A DNA stretch of 64,000 nt from DATLGB01 sp038258425. Its GTDB lineage: Bacteria; Actinomycetota; Thermoleophilia; Solirubrobacterales; Solirubrobacteraceae. Shown piece by piece: positions 16,646 to 25,327 of this stretch (the first letter of the stretch is position 1; each line of letters begins with the position of its first letter). Both the position numbers and the translations under genes were made by a program. The notes beneath the pieces are model-generated. The model worked only from the letters and a program-made list of their open reading frames with translations. It was not told the origin of the DNA and did not search any database. Location of the stretch: NCBI GenBank assembly GCA_038258425.1, contig JBBSPV010000001.1:62001-126000 (forward strand). The letters run 5' to 3'.

Positions 16646-16653
16646 GGAGCGCG

Positions 16654-17235
16654 ATGGCGGCGACGGAGACGGAGAGCGCACCGCGGGCCCGGCTGCTGGA
16701 CGCCGTCGTCGCCCACCTCGAGCAGCACGGCGCCCACGACGTCAGCCTGCGCGGGCTGGCCGCGGCGGTCGGCACCAGCCACCGCATGCTCAGCTACCAC
16801 TTCGGGTCGCGCGATGGGCTGCTCTTGGCCGTCACGCGCGCGGTGGAGGCGCGCCAGCGGGCCGCGCTCGCCGACCTCTTGGCCGATGCGACGGCGTCCC
16901 CCGTCGACGTGATGCGGCGGATGCACGAGCGGCTCACCGACCCGGCCCTGTGGCCGCAGGAGCGGCTGTTCTTCGACCTCTACGCCCGCGGCCTGCGCGG
17001 CGAGGCGGAGGCGGCGCCGCTGCTCGACGAGGCGATCGACGCCTGGCTGGAGCCGGTGCAGCGCCTCTTCGAGCGCCTCGGCTTCGGCCCGCGGGACGCC
17101 GCGGCCGAGGCGCGGCTCGCCCTGGCGGTCAGCCGCGGCCTGCTGCTCGACCTCCTCGCCACGGGCGACCGCGCGGCCGCCGACCGGACGATGGAGCGCT
17201 ACCTCGCGCGGTACGCCGACCGTCCGGCGGGCTGA
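16654..17235 (+). CDS. TetR family transcriptional regulator
   Basis: A 193-residue TetR regulator. The N-terminal helix-turn-helix is ARLLDAVVAHLEQHGAHDVSLRGLAAAVGTSHRMLSYHF with the recognition helix GTSHRMLSYHFGSRDGLL. The alpha-helical C-terminus forms the ligand and dimer domain. It probably represses the divergent SRPBCC gene and itself through the dyad between them. The ligand may be a hydrophobic molecule carried by the SRPBCC protein; this is inference from context only. Confidence 0.88.
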   Translation: MAATETESAPRARLLDAVVAHLEQHGAHDVSLRGLAAAVGTSHRMLSYHFGSRDGLLLAVTRAVEARQRAALADLLADATASPVDVMRRMHERLTDPALWPQERLFFDLYARGLRGEAEAAPLLDEAIDAWLEPVQRLFERLGFGPRDAAAEARLALAVSRGLLLDLLATGDRAAADRTMERYLARYADRPAG

Positions 17236-17296
17236 CCCGCCCGCGCGGTGGTGATCTGCCACCGGGCGGAGCGTCGATGGGGCGCCGGATCACGTT

Positions 17297-17325
17297 TTGC
17301 CGGTCCCTCGGAACCGCGGTAGCGT
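17297..17325 (+). promoter_or_regulatory. Promoter of the interrupted secreted-protein gene
   Basis: TTGCCG (17297-17302), 17-base spacer, TAGCGT (17320-17325), 8 bases before the ATG at 17334. An intact promoter, so the gene is probably still transcribed. Confidence 0.55.
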
Positions 17326-17333
17326 GCCTCGAC

Positions 17334-18248
17334 ATGTGTAGACGTCATACGTTTCTGGGTGCGCTCCTGGCGGCCGTCGTGGGCTTTGGGCTGGTCGGCG
17401 CGGGGCCCGCGCCGGCGGCCGACGGCGACGCGTGCGCGGCGCCGGCCACGCATGGGAGCTTCGGCCGCGTCCAGGTCTGTCCGCTGTGGATGCCGTCGCG
17501 GGCCTACGTCCCCGTGGACTCGCTCGCCGGCGGCGTGGTGCGTGAGGTCGGTCGCCTCACGCGCGCCGGACGGGCCAACTGGTTCGTGTGCCAGACCGCC
17601 GCGCCGGGCGGCCGCACGGTCCGCTACCGCGACGCCCGCCATCCGCAGTACACGAACGTCTGGTGGGCCCGCACGCTCTCCGACACGGGCGCCTGGGGCT
17701 GGGTGAGCGAGGTCTACTTCTCCGGCGGCGCCGACGACGAGCGCGACGCGGGGCTGCGGACCTGCTCCTCATCCGAGGCGGCCGTCACGGGCGCCGGCGG
17801 TCCCCCCGCCGCCGGCCCGCAGCCCGTGGCGCCCGCGCCGGTCGCGCCGAAGCCGCGGCCCGCCGCCGCGTCCGGCGTCGTCGTGGACGGCTCGTTCGAC
17901 TGCCGCCGCGGCCGCACGAGCGAGCGCGCCCTCGTCCGCTACCGGCTCACCCACCGCATCCTCAACTACACGGGCAACTGGACCAACGGCGCGCCGGAGA
18001 TCCACCAGCAGCTGCGGCAGGAGTTCGCGCTCGGCGAGGTGGCCGTCCGGGTCTCGACCTGCCTCACGCGGCGCGGCTGGCGCATCCTCGGCGGGGGCGC
18101 CATCGAGTCGGAGTCCACCGGGCTCGACCGGGAGGGCATGCCGCGCGGCAACGACGTGCGCGAGAAGGGCTGGGGCGTCGCGGTGCGCGGCGGCCGGGCC
18201 GGGCGCCTCGACGTCATCGTCCCCCGCTGCCGCCTGCGCGGCACCTGA
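17334..18248 (+). CDS. Secreted protein of unknown function, ended early by an in-frame UGA
   Basis: 304 codons up to a TGA at 18246-18248. A signal peptide (MCRRHTFLGALLAAVVGFGLVGAGPAPA) is followed by an SH3-like region (FGRVQVCPLWMPSRAYVPVDSL, then NWFVCQT, ending GAWGWVSEVYF) and a Pro/Ala linker (about 155-180). A second domain begins at VVVDGSFDC and contains NYTGNWTNGAPEIHQQL and several cysteines. The frame stays open, with uniformly GC-ending codons, for 89 more codons after the TGA, so the protein seems to have been longer. A TGG (Trp) to TGA change in GT-W-QGAFK would explain it. No function is recognised. Confidence 0.7.
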   Translation: MCRRHTFLGALLAAVVGFGLVGAGPAPAADGDACAAPATHGSFGRVQVCPLWMPSRAYVPVDSLAGGVVREVGRLTRAGRANWFVCQTAAPGGRTVRYRDARHPQYTNVWWARTLSDTGAWGWVSEVYFSGGADDERDAGLRTCSSSEAAVTGAGGPPAAGPQPVAPAPVAPKPRPAAASGVVVDGSFDCRRGRTSERALVRYRLTHRILNYTGNWTNGAPEIHQQLRQEFALGEVAVRVSTCLTRRGWRILGGGAIESESTGLDREGMPRGNDVREKGWGVAVRGGRAGRLDVIVPRCRLRGT

Positions 18249-18518
18249 CAGGGCGCCTTCAAGACGCTCGTGGGGCTGCCGCTGCCCGGCCCGTGGAAGC
18301 TCTCCGCCGTCCTCTGGTACGCCGGGCTCATCACGCCGGAGGGCAGGCGCCGGCCGCGCTGCGTCGAGTTCGCGAGCCTGCCGGTCCGCCTCGGCGTCTC
18401 GCGCCGCGGCCGGCTCACGGCGACCGCCGGCGACGTCGGGCCCTTCGCCCTCACCGCCAAGGGCAGCCCGGTGTTCGACACCTACGAGGTCAACTCGACC
18501 GTGTCACGCCCGGGCTGA
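18249..18518 (+). other. In-frame coding continuation of the secreted protein beyond the UGA
   Basis: Translation in the same frame gives QGAFKTLVGLPLPGPWKLSAVLW and so on to a TGA at 18516-18518, with no other stop and nearly every third position G or C. There is no plausible ribosome site or separate signal peptide, so it reads as the lost C-terminal domain rather than an independent gene. It ends 15 bases inside the converging amidase gene. Confidence 0.65.
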
Positions 18519-19964
18519 GCCGGGCGCCCGGAACGCGGCGATCCCGGCGTCGGTGAGCGCCTGGGCGAAGGCGATCGTCGTGCGGTCCTCGAGGTGCGGC
18601 CCGACGATCTGCACGCCGATCGGCAGGCCGCCGCGGGTCAGGCCCACGGGCGCAACGGTCGCCGGCAGGTGGGCGCCGGTCGCCGGCGCGATCCAGCTGA
18701 AGAGGTCGAGGTAGGGGCGTCGCTCGCCGGCCACCTCGATCGTGCGGCTCGCGAGCGGATCGGCGTGGTCGTGCGGGATCGCGGGAACCGGCACGACGGG
18801 CATGAGGACGACGTCGACGTCGCGGAAGCAGGCGCGCCACGCGGCGCGTTGCTGGTGGCGCCGCTCGCCCGCGTGCGCCGCGTCGCGGGCCGAGATCGTC
18901 ATGGCGCGCGCCATGCGGACCGCCGGGCTGGCGTCCGCCGCGTCGGCGGACGCGGCCAGCCGGCGCTGCGCCTCGTAGGCGTGGCGCGGCAGGCCGGCCC
19001 CGATCACCGCGCCGAGCAGGGGCAGGTACGTCGCCGTGGCGTCCTCGAGCGTCACCGGCAGCCGGGCGTCGGCGCGCACCGTGGCGCCGGCGGCCCGTAG
19101 CGCCTCCACCACCTGCTCGAGCCGCTCGCGCACGGCCGGGTCGACCGGGCAGGACGCGTCGTCGAGCCAGGTGGCGACGCGGAACTCGCGAAGGGCGCGA
19201 GCGCGCGGCTCGGGCAGCCGCAGCGACCAGGCCGTCGCCGCCCAGGTCCCGGGCCCCGCCAGCACGTCGAGCGCCATGGCCAGATCCCGCGGGTCACGCG
19301 CCAGGGGACCGCCGGTGGACAGGTCCGGCTCGGTCAGCGAGCCCGGCGGCCCGGGGACGTGCCCGCGGGCCGGGACGATGCCCCACGTGGCCTTGTGGCT
19401 GTAGACCCCGCACCACCCCGCCGGCGTGCGGATCGAGCCACCGATGTCGCTGCCGAGCTCGAGCGGCGTCATGCCGGTGGCGAGGGCGACGGCCGCCCCG
19501 CCGCTCGACCCGCCGCAGGTGCGGGTGACGTCCCACGGGTTGTTCGTCGTCCCGTAGACGTCGTTGTAGGTCTGGAGGTCGCCCGCCATGAGCGGGGTGT
19601 TGGTCTTGCCGAAGATCACCGCGCCCGCCGCTCGCAGGCTCGCGACGGCTTCCGCGTCTCGCTCCGGCACGTGCTCGGCGAGGCTGCGCGCGCCGCACGC
19701 CGTGACGAATCCCGCAGTCTCCCACGAGTCCTTGATGGTCATCGGCACGCCGTGCAGGGGCCCCGTCTCCCGGCCGCTCGCAAGGGCGGCGTCGGCCTCC
19801 GCGGCCGCCGCGAGGGCGCGCTCCTCGTCGAGGGCGACGACGGCGTTGAGCGGCTCGTTGACCTCGTCGACCTGTGCGAGCTGCGCCTCCAGCGCCTCCC
19901 TGGCACTCAGGTCCCGGCGACGGATCGCGGCGGCCAGCTCCGTGGCGGAGGCGAAGGCGTCCAT
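18504..19964 (-). CDS. Amidase signature enzyme
   Basis: A 486-residue amidase-signature hydrolase. The Ser-cisSer-Lys triad is complete: Lys78 in MTIKDSW, cis-Ser153 in CGGSSGG and nucleophile Ser177 in GSDIGGSIR, with the family's exact 24-residue spacing between the serines. It cleaves a carboxylic amide or aryl ester; bacterial relatives range from GatA to 6-aminohexanoate-dimer hydrolase. The absence of gatB/gatC neighbours and the AGDLQTYNDVYGTTNNPWD loop favour a catabolic amidase. The C-terminus (GLPIGVQIVGPHLEDRTTIAFAQAL, 25 residues from the family consensus region) is intact. It is probably cytoplasmic. Confidence 0.9.
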   Translation of the reverse strand: MDAFASATELAAAIRRRDLSAREALEAQLAQVDEVNEPLNAVVALDEERALAAAAEADAALASGRETGPLHGVPMTIKDSWETAGFVTACGARSLAEHVPERDAEAVASLRAAGAVIFGKTNTPLMAGDLQTYNDVYGTTNNPWDVTRTCGGSSGGAAVALATGMTPLELGSDIGGSIRTPAGWCGVYSHKATWGIVPARGHVPGPPGSLTEPDLSTGGPLARDPRDLAMALDVLAGPGTWAATAWSLRLPEPRARALREFRVATWLDDASCPVDPAVRERLEQVVEALRAAGATVRADARLPVTLEDATATYLPLLGAVIGAGLPRHAYEAQRRLAASADAADASPAVRMARAMTISARDAAHAGERRHQQRAAWRACFRDVDVVLMPVVPVPAIPHDHADPLASRTIEVAGERRPYLDLFSWIAPATGAHLPATVAPVGLTRGGLPIGVQIVGPHLEDRTTIAFAQALTDAGIAAFRAPGSARA

Positions 19965-20101
19965 CAGCGGCGATCCGGACCCATCACGCCACGGATAGCC
20001 GACGGATCCGGCACGCGCAAGCCCCCGCGAGGGGATCGGCGCCGGCCGCCGAAACACCGGGAATGCGGACGTCGGGCTCGCGACGTGCTCTCATGGGGGG
20101 C

Positions 20102-21598
20102 ATGCACCGCACCGAAAGCGGTCGACTGCGCACGCTCGTGGGCGTCGCGGTCGCCGCCCTGATGCTCCTTGCCGCAGCGGCGCCGGCCGGCGCCGCGCGG
20201 CACCCCGACCGGTCCGCGCGCAAGCACGCCAAGGCCGGCTCGCGGCCGCACAAGATCAAGCGGCTGCACGTCGCGCGCAGGACCCGCAGGAGCGTGACCC
20301 TCGCGTGGAAGCGGCCGCGCGGGCGCCGTCACGGCCGCAGGCACCGGCACGCGCACGTCGCCAGGCGCGTCGTCATCAAGCTCAACGGCCGGCGCGTCGC
20401 CGGGGTGCGCCGCCGCAGGCACCGCCTCACCCTCCGTCGCCTGCACTGCGGCCGCCGCTACCGGGTCGCCGCCCTGGCCCGCGACCGGCACGGGCACCGC
20501 TCGCGCCCCGCCCGGCGCACGGTGCACACCGCGGGCTGCGCCGGCGGCCCGGCCCCGACCCCGGCCCCGGCCCCGCCCCTGGGGTCCGCCGCCCCGGGCG
20601 GCGGCCCGCGCATCTTCGCCTACTACTACCTGTGGTGGAGCTCGGGCCACTGGAAGTCGACACTCGGCTCGAAGTACCCGCTGACGGCCAACCCGCTGCC
20701 GCTGCCGGCCCGCCTGGACGCCGACGGATGCAACCCGACCGCGAACTTCGCGGGCGCCACGGTCACGGACGTCCCCGCGCGGATTTACAGCCAGGACGAT
20801 CCCGGCTTCATCGAGGCCGACGTCCGCGAGGCGGCCGCCGCCGGCCTCAGCGGCTTCGCGGTCAACTGGCTCGGCACGGGGGGCGCCTCCCAGTCACCCA
20901 CCTCGAACGTCTACAGCCGCCGCCTGCAGGTGATGGTCGACGCCGTCCACCGCGTCAACGCGGAGGGCATCCCGTTCAAGCTGTGGCTCAGCCTCAAGGC
21001 CTCGGCCTCCGTCCTGCCGCCCCAGGCCGTCGCCAACGACCTCGGCTACTTCGCGCGCACCTACGGCAACGACCCGGCCTTCGACCGGACGCGCTCGGGC
21101 CGGCCGACGGTCATCTGGAACGGGAGCCGCAAGTACGCGACGGCGGCGCTGCGCGACGTCAGCGCGGCGTTGCGCCCGAAGCTGCGCATCCTCGGCGATG
21201 AGACGACCTGGTCGGCCGACCGCGCGCCCTACCTCGACGGCGACGCGTACTACTGGTCCTCCCAGGACCCCTACGGCAACCCGCAGTCCTTCGACCAGCT
21301 GCGCGCGCTCGCCGGCGCCGTGCGGGGCACGGGCCGCAATCCGGACGGCTCGGGGAAGGCGTTCATCGCGCCGCTGGCGCCCGGCTTCGACACCCAGCTG
21401 GCCGGCGGCAGCACCTGCGTGCCGCGCCGCGGCGGGGACACGCTGCGGCGGCTGTACGCCGGCAACCGGGCCACCCGCCCGGAGGCCTGGGCGCTGATAT
21501 CGTGGAACGAGATCGTCGAGGGCACCTACGTCGACCCCATGACGCGCTACGGCCGTCAGGAGCTCGACGTCGTGCGCTCGCTCGTCGGCGGCGGCTGA
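20102..21598 (+). CDS. Secreted glycoside-hydrolase-like protein (GH99/GH71-type barrel) with basic fibronectin-III-like domain
   Basis: A 498-residue exported protein. After a signal peptide (about 1-32) comes an extremely basic FN3-like module (48-137, RLHVARRTRRSVTLAWKRP, then long Arg/His runs) and a PAPTPAPAPP linker. The catalytic part (from about 160) starts IFAYYYLWWSSGHW and contains GFIEADVREAAAAGLSGFAV, FKLWLSLK and ALISWNEIVEGTYVDP. This layout resembles the WxG/NEWxE pattern of GH99 endo-alpha-mannosidases and GH71 glucanases. The Glu in SWNEIVEG is the probable acid/base. An ATG three codons upstream (20093) is possible. The basic module may bind anionic wall polymers. Confidence 0.7.
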   Translation: MHRTESGRLRTLVGVAVAALMLLAAAAPAGAARHPDRSARKHAKAGSRPHKIKRLHVARRTRRSVTLAWKRPRGRRHGRRHRHAHVARRVVIKLNGRRVAGVRRRRHRLTLRRLHCGRRYRVAALARDRHGHRSRPARRTVHTAGCAGGPAPTPAPAPPLGSAAPGGGPRIFAYYYLWWSSGHWKSTLGSKYPLTANPLPLPARLDADGCNPTANFAGATVTDVPARIYSQDDPGFIEADVREAAAAGLSGFAVNWLGTGGASQSPTSNVYSRRLQVMVDAVHRVNAEGIPFKLWLSLKASASVLPPQAVANDLGYFARTYGNDPAFDRTRSGRPTVIWNGSRKYATAALRDVSAALRPKLRILGDETTWSADRAPYLDGDAYYWSSQDPYGNPQSFDQLRALAGAVRGTGRNPDGSGKAFIAPLAPGFDTQLAGGSTCVPRRGGDTLRRLYAGNRATRPEAWALISWNEIVEGTYVDPMTRYGRQELDVVRSLVGGG

Positions 21599-22131
21599 TC
21601 CGGCGCGAGCTCGCGATCGACCTCGTCGACGAGGTCGGCGTGCAGCTCGACGAGCCGGCGCAGGAAGCCGTTGACGAGCAGCAGGTACTTGCGGCGGTGG
21701 GGCAGCGCGTCGGCTGCCGCGGCGCTCTCCTCGAGGGACCTCCGCAGCTCGGCGAGGTCGTCGCGCAGCGTGAGCAGGCTCTCGCGGGTGACCGCCTCGC
21801 CGGCGAGGTCGGCGATCAGCAGGCGCACGAGCGCCTCGGACTTCACGGGGGTCAGGGTCACCGGCGTGCGCGCGTAGTCGCCCAGCGCCTCGAGCCCCTG
21901 GTCGGTGAGCGTGTAGACGGTGCGCGGGCGCGTGCGGCCCGGCTCCGTGCGGGCCTCGAGGTAGCCGAGGCGGGCCAGCCGCTTCGGCTCGACGTAGTAC
22001 TGGCTCTCGCCGGCCCAGTCGAGGATGCGTCCCCGGCGCGTCATCTGCAGCAGGTCGTGCGGTCCTGCCCCATCGCGCCCGATGAGGCCGAGGACCTCGT
22101 AGGAGAAGAGGCTGAGCTCGGGTCGCGCCAT
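21556..22131 (-). CDS. PadR-type transcriptional regulator
   Basis: A 191-residue PadR-like regulator. The winged helix spans about 5-85: LSLFSYEVLGLIGRDGAGPHDLLQ, the linker DWAGESQYYVEPKRLARLGYLEARTEPG, and TVYTLTDQGLEAL for the wing. The C-terminal half is helical with heptad-like Leu spacing (ESLLTLRDDLAELRRSLEES) for dimerisation. PadR proteins often control adjacent ABC exporters, and one follows 50 bases away in the order regulator gene last, so it may regulate that exporter. Its tail overlaps the converging GH99-like gene by 43 bases. A TAAGCT -10 box lies 13 bases before the ATG. Confidence 0.85.
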   Translation of the reverse strand: MARPELSLFSYEVLGLIGRDGAGPHDLLQMTRRGRILDWAGESQYYVEPKRLARLGYLEARTEPGRTRPRTVYTLTDQGLEALGDYARTPVTLTPVKSEALVRLLIADLAGEAVTRESLLTLRDDLAELRRSLEESAAAADALPHRRKYLLLVNGFLRRLVELHADLVDEVDRELAPDQPPPTSERTTSSS

Positions 22132-22181
22132 AGCTGCGTTCCACAGCTTACGGCGTCGGGGGCTGTCTGCGGATACGGGGC

Positions 22182-24152
22182 TCACCCGGGCCGCATGAAC
22201 TCCGGCGGCGTCTCCGCGAGGTCGGGCTGGCGCGGGGTCGCGGTGACGCGGACCGTGCTGATCCGCGTCCGGCGGCGGCGGACCACCGGGCGCGCGGTCC
22301 GGCCGTCGGCGAGCACCACGCCGTCGGCGCAGTGCGCCTCGACCTCGCCGCCGCCGAACTGCTCCTCGTAGAGCCGGGCGTAGAGCCCGCCGCCGGCGAG
22401 CAGCTCGTCGTGGTCGCCCCGCTCGACGACCCGGCCCGCCTCGAGGACGAAGATGACGTCGGCGGCGCGGATGGTGGAGAGCCGGTGCGCGATGGCGATC
22501 GTCGTGCGGTCGGCCATGAGGGACTCCAGCGCGCGCTGGACGATCCGCTCGCTCTCCGTGTCCAGCGCGGAGGTCGCCTCGTCGAGGATGAGCACGCGCG
22601 GGTCCTTGAGGATCACGCGGGCGATGGCCAGCCGTTGGCGCTCCCCGCCCGAGAAGCGGTAGCCGCGCTCGCCGACGACCGTCTCGTAGCCGTCGTCGAG
22701 GGCCATGATCCGGTCGTGGATGAAACCGGCCCGCGCCGCGGCCTCGACCTCCTCGTCGCCGGCGTCGGGGCGCCCGTAGCGGAGGTTCTCGCGCAGCGTG
22801 CCGCCGAACAGGTACGGCTCCTGCGTCACCACCCCGCACGTACGGGCGATGGAGGCCGCCGTGACGGTGCGCACGTCGTGGCCGTCGAGCCGGACGGCGC
22901 CGTCCGTGACGTCGTAGAGGCGCGGGACGAGGTAGGAGATCGTCGTCTTGCCGGCGCCGCTGGGTCCCACGAGCGCGGCGAGCTGACCGGGCCGGACCTC
23001 GAGGCTGACGTCGCGCAGCGCGGGGGTCGACGTCTCCGGCTCGCCCTGCTCGCCCCCGCCATAGCGGAAGGACACGCCCTCGAGCGCCACCGCGCCGCCC
23101 GCGCCGTCGGCCGGGAGCTCGACGGCGTCCGGCGCGTCGACGATCTGCGGGCGCAGGTCGAGCAGCTCGAACACCCGCCCGAAGAGCGCGAGGGAGGACT
23201 GCACGTCCACCGAGACCTGCAGCAGCTGGTTGATCGGCATGAGCAGGCGCGCCTGCAGCGTGGTGAAGGCCACGAGCGTGCCGGCGCTCGTCGTGGCGGC
23301 GCCGCCGTCGAGCTGGAGGCCGGCCACGAGGTAGACGAGCGCCGGGCTCACGCCGAAGAAGGCCTGCGTGAGCGCGAAGAACGAGCGGCCGACCATCGCC
23401 TGGCGGACCTGCAGCGCGGCCTGGCGGGCGTTCTCCTCGCGGTAGCGGCCGATCTCGCGCTCCTGCCGGCCGAACACCTTGGACAGCAAAACGCCGGAGA
23501 CCGACAGCGTCTCCTGCGTGATCTCCCCCATGTTCGCCAGCGAGATCTGCGCGAGCCGGCGCGCCTCCCGCCGCCGGCGCCCGACGCGCGAGCTCAGGAC
23601 GACGAAGACCGGGACGATGGCGAGCGAGATGAGCGTCAGCAGCGGCGAGAGCAGGAGCATGGCCACGACGCTCGAGCCGACCACGACGACGTTGGAGACC
23701 ACGGAGGAGGCCGTCGTGGTGATCGTCGTCTGCACGCCGCCCACGTCGTTGGCCAGACGCGACTGCACCTCCCCGCTGCGCGCCGCCGTGTAGAAGGCCA
23801 GCGAGAGCTGCTCCAGGTGTGCGAAGAGCCGGTCGCGCAGGTCCTGCATCACCCGGTTGCCGACGACCTCGGTGAGGTAGGTCTGCACGACGCTGAGCAC
23901 GCCGGTGAGCAGCGGGATGGCGATCAGCGCGCCGACGAGCACGCCGAGCAGCCCGAGGTCGGGTCCCCCGGGGGCGAAGAGCGCGTCGTCGAAGACCTTG
24001 CGGACCAGCAGAGCGCTGACGACGGTGAGCCCGGAACTGATCAGGATCACGGCGGTGAGCACCGCGAGCCGGCCGCGGTAGGGGACGAACAGCGCGCCGA
24101 TGCGCCGCCACGTCACGGTCTCGGGCTCCACGGTGGGGTCGGCGGAGGGCAC
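22182..24152 (-). CDS. ABC exporter, fused permease-ATPase half transporter
   Basis: A 656-residue type IV ABC exporter half-transporter, probably homodimeric in the membrane. Residues about 15-320 form the six-helix transmembrane domain (IGALFVPYRGRLAVL, then repeated hydrophobic spans). The nucleotide domain has Walker A GPSGAGKTT, the Q-loop in VVTQEPYLFGG, a signature FSGGERQRLAIAR, Walker B VLILDEATSALD and the H-loop AIAHRLSTIRAAD. A 50-residue C-terminal tail (ADGVVLADGRTARPVVRRRRTR) is unusual. The substrate is unknown (drug, lipid or peptide). GTG start. The PadR gene follows downstream on the same strand. Confidence 0.9.
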   Translation of the reverse strand: MPSADPTVEPETVTWRRIGALFVPYRGRLAVLTAVILISSGLTVVSALLVRKVFDDALFAPGGPDLGLLGVLVGALIAIPLLTGVLSVVQTYLTEVVGNRVMQDLRDRLFAHLEQLSLAFYTAARSGEVQSRLANDVGGVQTTITTTASSVVSNVVVVGSSVVAMLLLSPLLTLISLAIVPVFVVLSSRVGRRRREARRLAQISLANMGEITQETLSVSGVLLSKVFGRQEREIGRYREENARQAALQVRQAMVGRSFFALTQAFFGVSPALVYLVAGLQLDGGAATTSAGTLVAFTTLQARLLMPINQLLQVSVDVQSSLALFGRVFELLDLRPQIVDAPDAVELPADGAGGAVALEGVSFRYGGGEQGEPETSTPALRDVSLEVRPGQLAALVGPSGAGKTTISYLVPRLYDVTDGAVRLDGHDVRTVTAASIARTCGVVTQEPYLFGGTLRENLRYGRPDAGDEEVEAAARAGFIHDRIMALDDGYETVVGERGYRFSGGERQRLAIARVILKDPRVLILDEATSALDTESERIVQRALESLMADRTTIAIAHRLSTIRAADVIFVLEAGRVVERGDHDELLAGGGLYARLYEEQFGGGEVEAHCADGVVLADGRTARPVVRRRRTRISTVRVTATPRQPDLAETPPEFMRPG

Positions 24153-24250
24153 GACGAGGCGCGGATCTTGGCAGGTCCGCCGAGCCCGGCCCGGGCGCGC
24201 TCACGCCTCGGTGTCCTGGCCGCCGCAGCGTCCTCGTCGCCTCCCGCCTC

Positions 24251-24760
24251 TCAGAAGCCGCTCTGGGGCCACGGCTGTCCGGCGTAGCGCTCGAGCACCG
24301 GCGCCGGCAGCCGCAGCGGCCCGGCCGAGAGCAGGCCGGCCTCGACCCGGAGCCGGCGACCGGGCGCGATCAGCTCGAACGGATCGTCGACCTCCCCGCC
24401 CCCGGGGACGGCGACGAGCGACCCGCGGAAGTGGACCGCGTCGGACACGAGCGTCGTCACGGCCGTCCACGGTCCGGCGGCGGCGAGGACCAGCTGGCGC
24501 GCCCGCTGGACGGCCGGGTCGTCGAAGACGACGTCGCGTCCCCGTCGCACGAGCAGGTAGGAGGCCGAGGCGCGGGGGCCGTCCGGGGCGAAGGCGGCCG
24601 GGTCCGCGCGCAGGGCGTGGTGCACCGGCTTGGAGGCGCGCAGCCAGACCGAGAGCCACCCGAGGGGCTCGTCCGTCGCGAGGTCGGTGACCCGCGCGGA
24701 GGCCGTCGCGCCCGCGGGACGCGCGTCGACGAGCGCCAGCCAGGCGCGGCCGGCGCTCAC
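24251..24760 (-). CDS. Conserved hypothetical protein, coupled to a peroxiredoxin-like gene
   Basis: A 169-residue protein with no recognised family. It is Ala/Arg/Pro-rich, lacks a signal peptide or membrane span, and ends PAPVLERYAGQPWPQSGF. GWLSVWLRASKPVHHALRAD and ARQLVLAAAGPWTAVTTLVSDAVHF look like alternating strands and helices of a globular domain. The GTG at 24760 overlaps the stop of the upstream redoxin gene (GTGA), which indicates a functional link with that protein. Confidence 0.6.
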   Translation of the reverse strand: MSAGRAWLALVDARPAGATASARVTDLATDEPLGWLSVWLRASKPVHHALRADPAAFAPDGPRASASYLLVRRGRDVVFDDPAVQRARQLVLAAAGPWTAVTTLVSDAVHFRGSLVAVPGGGEVDDPFELIAPGRRLRVEAGLLSAGPLRLPAPVLERYAGQPWPQSGF

Positions 24761-25257
24761 GCGGCGGGCGCGTCGTAGTCGGAGCGCAGACGTCGCGTCG
24801 CGTCGCGCAGGTCGCGGACGAGCTCGTCCCGCGTGGGCCGCCCCCAGTACCAGTAGCCGTCGTACTCGGCGAGCGCCGTGAGGTCGGGCAGGAGGACGAA
24901 CACTCGCGGCACGTAGGGCGCGTGGACGGTGTCCGTCGTCTCCCGCAGGGCGAGCCGGGCCTGCGCGGTCCTCTCCTCGTCGGAGAGGAAGGTCCAGCGG
25001 GCGCCCAGCCCGTTGCGGTAGGCGGCGTTGACCGCGGGCGCGTCGACGGAGAGCGAGACGAGGCGCGCGTAGCCGACCTCGAGCTCGTCCTGGAGGGCGA
25101 TGAGCCGGCGGAAGAAGCGCTGCTCCTTCGGGCACCAGTGGCCGCGGAAGGTGTGCAGGATCAGCGGGTCGCCGCCCGCGAGCTCCGACAGGGACCGCTC
25201 GGCGCCGCTCTGGTCGGGCAGCGTGAGGTCCGGCAGCGTCGTAGGGATGGTGGACAT
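24757..25257 (-). CDS. Peroxiredoxin/AhpC-TSA-like protein with a single active-site-type cysteine
   Basis: A 166-residue thioredoxin-fold protein. The N-terminus LPDLTLPDQSGAERSLSELAGGDPLILHTFRGHWCPKEQ is the AhpC/TSA pattern, with the peroxidatic Cys in RGHWCPKEQ. The resolving Cys found in CPxC redoxins is replaced (CPKE), so a 1-Cys mechanism or a non-peroxidase role is likely. The later DGYWYWGRPTRDELVRDLRDATR is typical of the FRWWGxPT subfamily of redoxin-like proteins. It is divergent from the molybdoenzyme gene. Confidence 0.75.
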   Translation of the reverse strand: MSTIPTTLPDLTLPDQSGAERSLSELAGGDPLILHTFRGHWCPKEQRFFRRLIALQDELEVGYARLVSLSVDAPAVNAAYRNGLGARWTFLSDEERTAQARLALRETTDTVHAPYVPRVFVLLPDLTALAEYDGYWYWGRPTRDELVRDLRDATRRLRSDYDAPAA

Positions 25258-25313
25258 GCCCCCATGGTCCCCGCCGGGCGGCGATTCGTTTCGCGCGAGG
25301 GCGACGGCGCCTG

Positions 25314-25319
25314 TAACGT
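25314..25319 (+). promoter_or_regulatory. -10 box of the molybdoenzyme operon
   Basis: TAACGT ends 8 bases before the ATG at 25328; TTCGCG at 25290 (18-base spacing) is a weak -35. Leaderless pattern. Confidence 0.4.
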
Positions 25320-25327
25320 CAGCGCCC

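Noticed and set aside
18246..18248. UGA as selenocysteine
   Set aside because: No hairpin resembling a bacterial SECIS was seen just after it, and the context fits a lost Trp codon better.
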